A stretch of 6,310 nucleotides of DNA from DATLYB01 sp964502525 (lineage in GTDB: Bacteria > Bacteroidota > Bacteroidia > Chitinophagales > CAIOSU01): NCBI GenBank assembly GCA_964502525.1, contig CAZCXH010000217.1, forward strand, positions 1 to 6,310, in the 5' to 3' direction. The notes beneath the pieces were generated by a model. It did not search any database, was not told the DNA's origin, and worked only from the letters and a program-made list of their open reading frames with translations. A program made the translations under genes and the position numbers. This document shows, one piece after another, positions 4,740 to 6,310 of the stretch; positions within the stretch are counted from its first letter, which is position 1; every line of letters begins with the position of its first letter.

Positions 4740-5211
4740 TACCTCCCCGATTTTAAGTTTGATATATCTGCATCAACTCCGGCTTTTACCGCTGCTATTC
4801 AATGAAGTTGTCATACCCGCAGGCGTGGAAACAGAATTGCTTAACTCGAGAATTACCAATGAACAGAAGCAATACCTGAAAAGCCAGAATTGGATGCGGG
4901 TGCAATCTCCGGCAGATACGGCTTCAGTATCGAAACTGGTTTCGCGTGACATTCACTTTGCGGAGGCGCAAGCAATCATTCTCGCCAAGGAACTTCGCGC
5001 TGACTACCTGCTCATTGATGAGCAATTAGGCAGGGCTGTTGCGAGCAGTGAAGGATTGGCGGTGGTAGGAGTTTTGGGCGTTCTGCTCAAAGCCAAAAAG
5101 CAGAATCACATTGACGCCATTAAACCGATGATGGATACCCTGGTGACAGAAACCGGGTTTTGGATTTCTAAAAATCTGTACGAGCAATTGCTTCAATTGG
5201 CAGGTGAATGA
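4723..5211 (+). CDS. DUF3368 PIN-like toxin (putative RNase)
   Basis: The 162-residue product matches the DUF3368 branch of the PIN fold. It opens with VVSDTSPILSLIYL (D6), has the IPAGVETELL segment (31-40; E36, E38), then HFAEAQAIILAKELRADYLLIDE (78-100) with E81 in the family's GEAEAI position and D99 in LLID, R104, the GLAVVGVLGVLLKAK block (111-125), and a TGFWISKNLYEQLL tail (144-157). The acidic residues D6, E36/E38, E81 and D99 form the predicted metal site of these ribonucleases, so the protein looks intact. The change of G to F-A before E81 is minor. It is translationally coupled to the UPF0175 antitoxin. The RNA target is unknown. Confidence 0.85.
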   Translation: MIVVSDTSPILSLIYLHQLRLLPLLFNEVVIPAGVETELLNSRITNEQKQYLKSQNWMRVQSPADTASVSKLVSRDIHFAEAQAIILAKELRADYLLIDEQLGRAVASSEGLAVVGVLGVLLKAKKQNHIDAIKPMMDTLVTETGFWISKNLYEQLLQLAGE

Positions 5212-5258
5212 TAAACCTTCTTTCTTGCCGTCCAATGGTACAACCAGGAGATTCTTAT

Positions 5259-5266
5259 TACATTTG
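5259..5266 (+). promoter_or_regulatory. Putative -7 box for the small lipoprotein gene
   Basis: TACATTTG matches TAnnTTTG. The predicted transcription start near 5273 leaves a leader of about 33 bases before the ATG at 5306. No -33 TTG is evident at 17-23 bases, so it is supported by one box only. It would separate this gene from the toxin operon upstream. Confidence 0.45.
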
Positions 5267-5305
5267 CGAACCCTTTTTATATTACAAACCAAAAAACAAA
5301 ATTTT

Positions 5306-5611
5306 ATGAAAAACACAATAATAATCGCGCTTACAATCTGTTTATTTCCGTTATTCAATTCATGTACTACTTCTCAGGCTAATGATGCTCAGTCAGGAAA
5401 TGAGCAAATAGCAATAATGTACTGTAGTAATAAAGGTTGTTCTTTGTACGCTGTAGGTCAAGAACCTGAGGCTTTGACATCAAGTAATGATATTAATAAT
5501 GCGCTTGTAGCGTTGAATAAAGCCACCCAAAGGGGCTGGAAACTTCACACTGTACATAGCGAAACCAATGATTACGGAAGCAGTATTGATGTTTATTATT
5601 TCACTAAGTAA
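5306..5611 (+). CDS. Small predicted lipoprotein, function unknown
   Basis: The start at 5306 gives a 101-residue protein with a clear signal: MKN, a hydrophobic core (TIIIALTICLFPLF) and a cysteine in FNSC at residue 20, a loose Bacteroidota-type lipobox with S at -1. The mature part is small and polar, with a C-x-x-x-x-C pair (YCSNKGC, 40-46) that could be a disulfide or metal site, then SLYAVGQEPEAL, a helix around NNALVALNKATQRGWKLHTVH (residues 64-84) and a terminal strand SSIDVYYFTK. The G-W-x-L-H-T-V pattern resembles small DUF4177-like folds, but I cannot assign a family. The frame is open further upstream to 5204, but that part overlaps the toxin gene and would bury the signal peptide, so I reject the longer start. 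Confidence 0.75.
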   Translation: MKNTIIIALTICLFPLFNSCTTSQANDAQSGNEQIAIMYCSNKGCSLYAVGQEPEALTSSNDINNALVALNKATQRGWKLHTVHSETNDYGSSIDVYYFTK

Positions 5612-5633
5612 GCTCTTTTTCTAAGTCAGACAG

Positions 5634-5899
5634 TTATCTGGTAAGTGTAGTCATCCGAATTTGTTTTCCCGTCTTGTGTATTTCAGAATAAACCACACCG
5701 CCACCCGCAGCGCTGTCAATAATCGAAACCCTCAGCGTAACATTTGCATCCGCCAACATGCTGCCCGTAGAATCCCGCACCACCGCCTACCTCCGTCAGA
5801 CTTCGGCAGGCAAGCCTGGTATTTAATCGCCTGCGGCACCTGTGCGAGGAGCAATGAAAGGGAGAGGGTGAGGAAGGCGGTGAGGAGAAGGGAGCGCAT
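5634..5899 (-). pseudogene. Broken N-terminal fragment of a secreted Bacteroidota surface protein
   Basis: Starting at the ATG complementary to 5897-5899, the frame encodes a signal peptide (MRSLLLTAFLTLSLSLLLAQ) and VPQAIKYQA, then is interrupted by a 29-bp palindromic repeat (5785-5813). Without those 29 bases the frame continues as VVRDSTGSMLADANVTLRVS, then IIDSAAGGGVVYSEIHKTGK, to a TAA at 5634-5636, 78 residues in all. This is the known opening of long Bacteroidota surface or tail-fibre-like proteins (Q-x-P-x-x-x-x-Y-Q-A-V-x-R-x-x-x-G), which normally run to several hundred residues. The gene is therefore broken twice: frameshifted by the insertion and truncated after YSEIHKTGK. It begins six bases after the stop of the coiled-coil gene on the same strand, with a weak AAAGGA-type ribosome site inside that gene's end. 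Confidence 0.75.
5785..5813. repeat. 29-bp palindromic insertion with a 4-bp flanking duplication
   Basis: On the plus strand it reads GCCTACCTCCGTCAGACTTC followed by GGCAGGCAA, and the next bases are again GCCT, so GCCT at 5785-5788 and 5814-5817 bracket the unit. The ends can pair imperfectly (GCCTACCTCCG with CGGCAGGC). Repeats of the type CCTACCTCCGTCAGAC...GGCAGGCAGG occur in Bacteroidota genomes (from memory, not searched). Deleting the 29 bases restores the frame of the surrounding coding fragment, which points to true insertion into a gene. Confidence 0.7.
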
Positions 5900-5905
5900 A
5901 AATAC

Positions 5906-6142
5906 CTATCCTTTAAAGTACAAGCCAATAATGGCAGCCATTTGAGCAATCCAAAATCCAACCATCCATTTCACCATATCCAATTTTGATTGGGTTACAT
6001 CTTGCTTTGTAGCCAATACCTGTTTAGCCTCGTCAAATTTTTTGTCAACTTTCTTCTCTAGAATCTGGACAAAAGCGCTGGCCTCTTTATCGCCAATTTT
6101 AGCTTTTAGCAGTTCATACAATTCTATTTCTGAAACTACCAT
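5906..6142 (-). CDS. Small coiled-coil membrane protein, DUF1640-like
   Basis: From the ATG complementary to 6140-6142 the product has 78 residues. The N-terminus is SEIELYELLKAKIGDKEASAF, the middle is charged helix with ILEKKVDKKFDEAKQVLATKQDVTQSKLDM (a K/E-rich coiled coil with the ATKxDV motif of DUF1640/CCDC90-like proteins), and the C-terminus is one hydrophobic helix, WMVGFWIAQMAAIIGLYF, followed by KG. The arrangement of coiled coil plus C-terminal anchor is common to these small bacterial proteins, whose function is unknown. The frame reaches a TTG at 6160, but that TTG lies inside the putative -7 box, so I take the ATG. The protein seems intact, and the broken secreted-protein gene follows on the same strand. 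Confidence 0.75.
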   Translation of the reverse strand: MVVSEIELYELLKAKIGDKEASAFVQILEKKVDKKFDEAKQVLATKQDVTQSKLDMVKWMVGFWIAQMAAIIGLYFKG

Positions 6143-6157
6143 GTGTAACCTTTTCCC

Positions 6158-6165
6158 CAAAGATA
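6158..6165 (-). promoter_or_regulatory. Putative -7 box for the coiled-coil gene
   Basis: On the minus strand the sequence reads TATCTTTG, a match to TAnnTTTG, ending 15 bases before the ATG. No TTG -33 element is seen at 17-23 bases. The transcription start would be near 6152. Confidence 0.45.
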
Positions 6166-6197
6166 AGAAACGTGAATAAGGTTGTAAAGTTTTTGAT

Positions 6198-6255
6198 TCT
6201 TTCCGGTCTTGCGTATTTCAAAGTAAGCAACATTTCCCCCCGCAGTCCCGAATAA
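6198..6255 (-). pseudogene. Short coding remnant related to the end of the broken secreted-protein gene
   Basis: On the minus strand one frame reads FGTAGGNVAYFEIRKTGKNQ. It aligns without gaps to 5671-5710 of the broken gene (6206-6245 against it: 31 of 40 bases identical by hand), and the encoded peptides agree as AGGxVxYxEIxKTGK. It lies between the -7 box of the coiled-coil gene and the insertion-sequence-like repeats. It could be a remnant cut off by the element or a dispersed repeat; no complete gene is present. Confidence 0.35.
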
Positions 6256-6310
6256 TGCAAATTCCGGACAAACTGACCCACCCATTCCGGAGCAAATTGA
6301 CCCAGGGATT
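6256..6310. mobile_element. Probable end of an IS21-like insertion sequence (cut by window edge)
   Basis: Two tandem direct repeats lie here: ATTCCGGA-CAAACTGACCCA (6261-6280) and ATTCCGGAGCAAATTGACCCA (6284-6304), differing by one gap and one substitution, with starts 23 bases apart. IS21-family elements typically carry multiple short repeats of about 20 bases at each end and terminate in TG...CA; a TG is present at 6256-6257, just outside the first repeat. Transposase genes (istA/istB) would lie beyond the right edge. The exact boundary is a guess. Confidence 0.5.

Noticed and set aside
5661..5961. Open frames on both strands across the broken secreted-protein gene (5661-5945 plus, 5716-5961 minus)
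   Set aside because: The minus-strand frame is the shifted frame downstream of the 29-bp insertion read back through it, and the plus-strand frame is arginine-rich shadow; the reconstructed frame explains the region better.

Overview
The window looks like a repeat-rich accessory stretch of a Bacteroidota chromosome, perhaps Chitinophagales or Sphingobacteriales (the order is inference). Three things support this. Several genes have an upstream TAnnTTTG box, the Bacteroidota -7 promoter element. Start codons lack clear Shine-Dalgarno sequences. A truncated gene at 5634-5899 carries the secreted-protein N-terminus typical of that phylum. I saw no rRNA, tRNA or CRISPR.

Left part (1-1400): a RelE/ParE-type toxin (69-359), probably preceded by the tail of its antitoxin, and then a complete antitoxin/toxin pair (690-917 and 901-1188). 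Three copies of a roughly 65-90 bp GC-rich direct repeat (383-471, 582-645, 1193-1271) sit after the first toxin and on both sides of the second pair, so that pair looks like a cassette. Between the first two copies lies an ACAGAG-type hairpin repeat.

Middle (1326-2743): a minus-strand gene for an unusual predicted membrane protein (two hydrophobic segments, a charged linker and a C-terminal PD-(D/E)XK-like nuclease domain). A divergent gene for an unrecognised 106-residue protein lies 56 bp away. Both are AT-rich.

NuoF island (2774-4439): a full-length, GC-rich nuoF (complex I NADH-binding subunit) stands alone, without nuoE or nuoG. It is enclosed by a 58-bp inverted repeat (46/58 identical by hand alignment) and further palindromes, and flanked by accessory genes.

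Right part (4488-6310): a third toxin-antitoxin pair (UPF0175 antitoxin plus DUF3368 PIN-like toxin), a small predicted lipoprotein, a convergent minus-strand pair made of a DUF1640-like coiled-coil membrane protein and a broken secreted-protein gene, and finally two tandem repeats at the window edge that resemble an IS21-family end. The broken gene contains a 29-bp palindromic insertion, and removing that insertion exactly restores its reading frame.

Overall, the window is one housekeeping gene surrounded by toxin-antitoxin modules, a candidate defence-type nuclease and at least five kinds of short repeats. No function was tested; assignments rest on motif recognition by eye.
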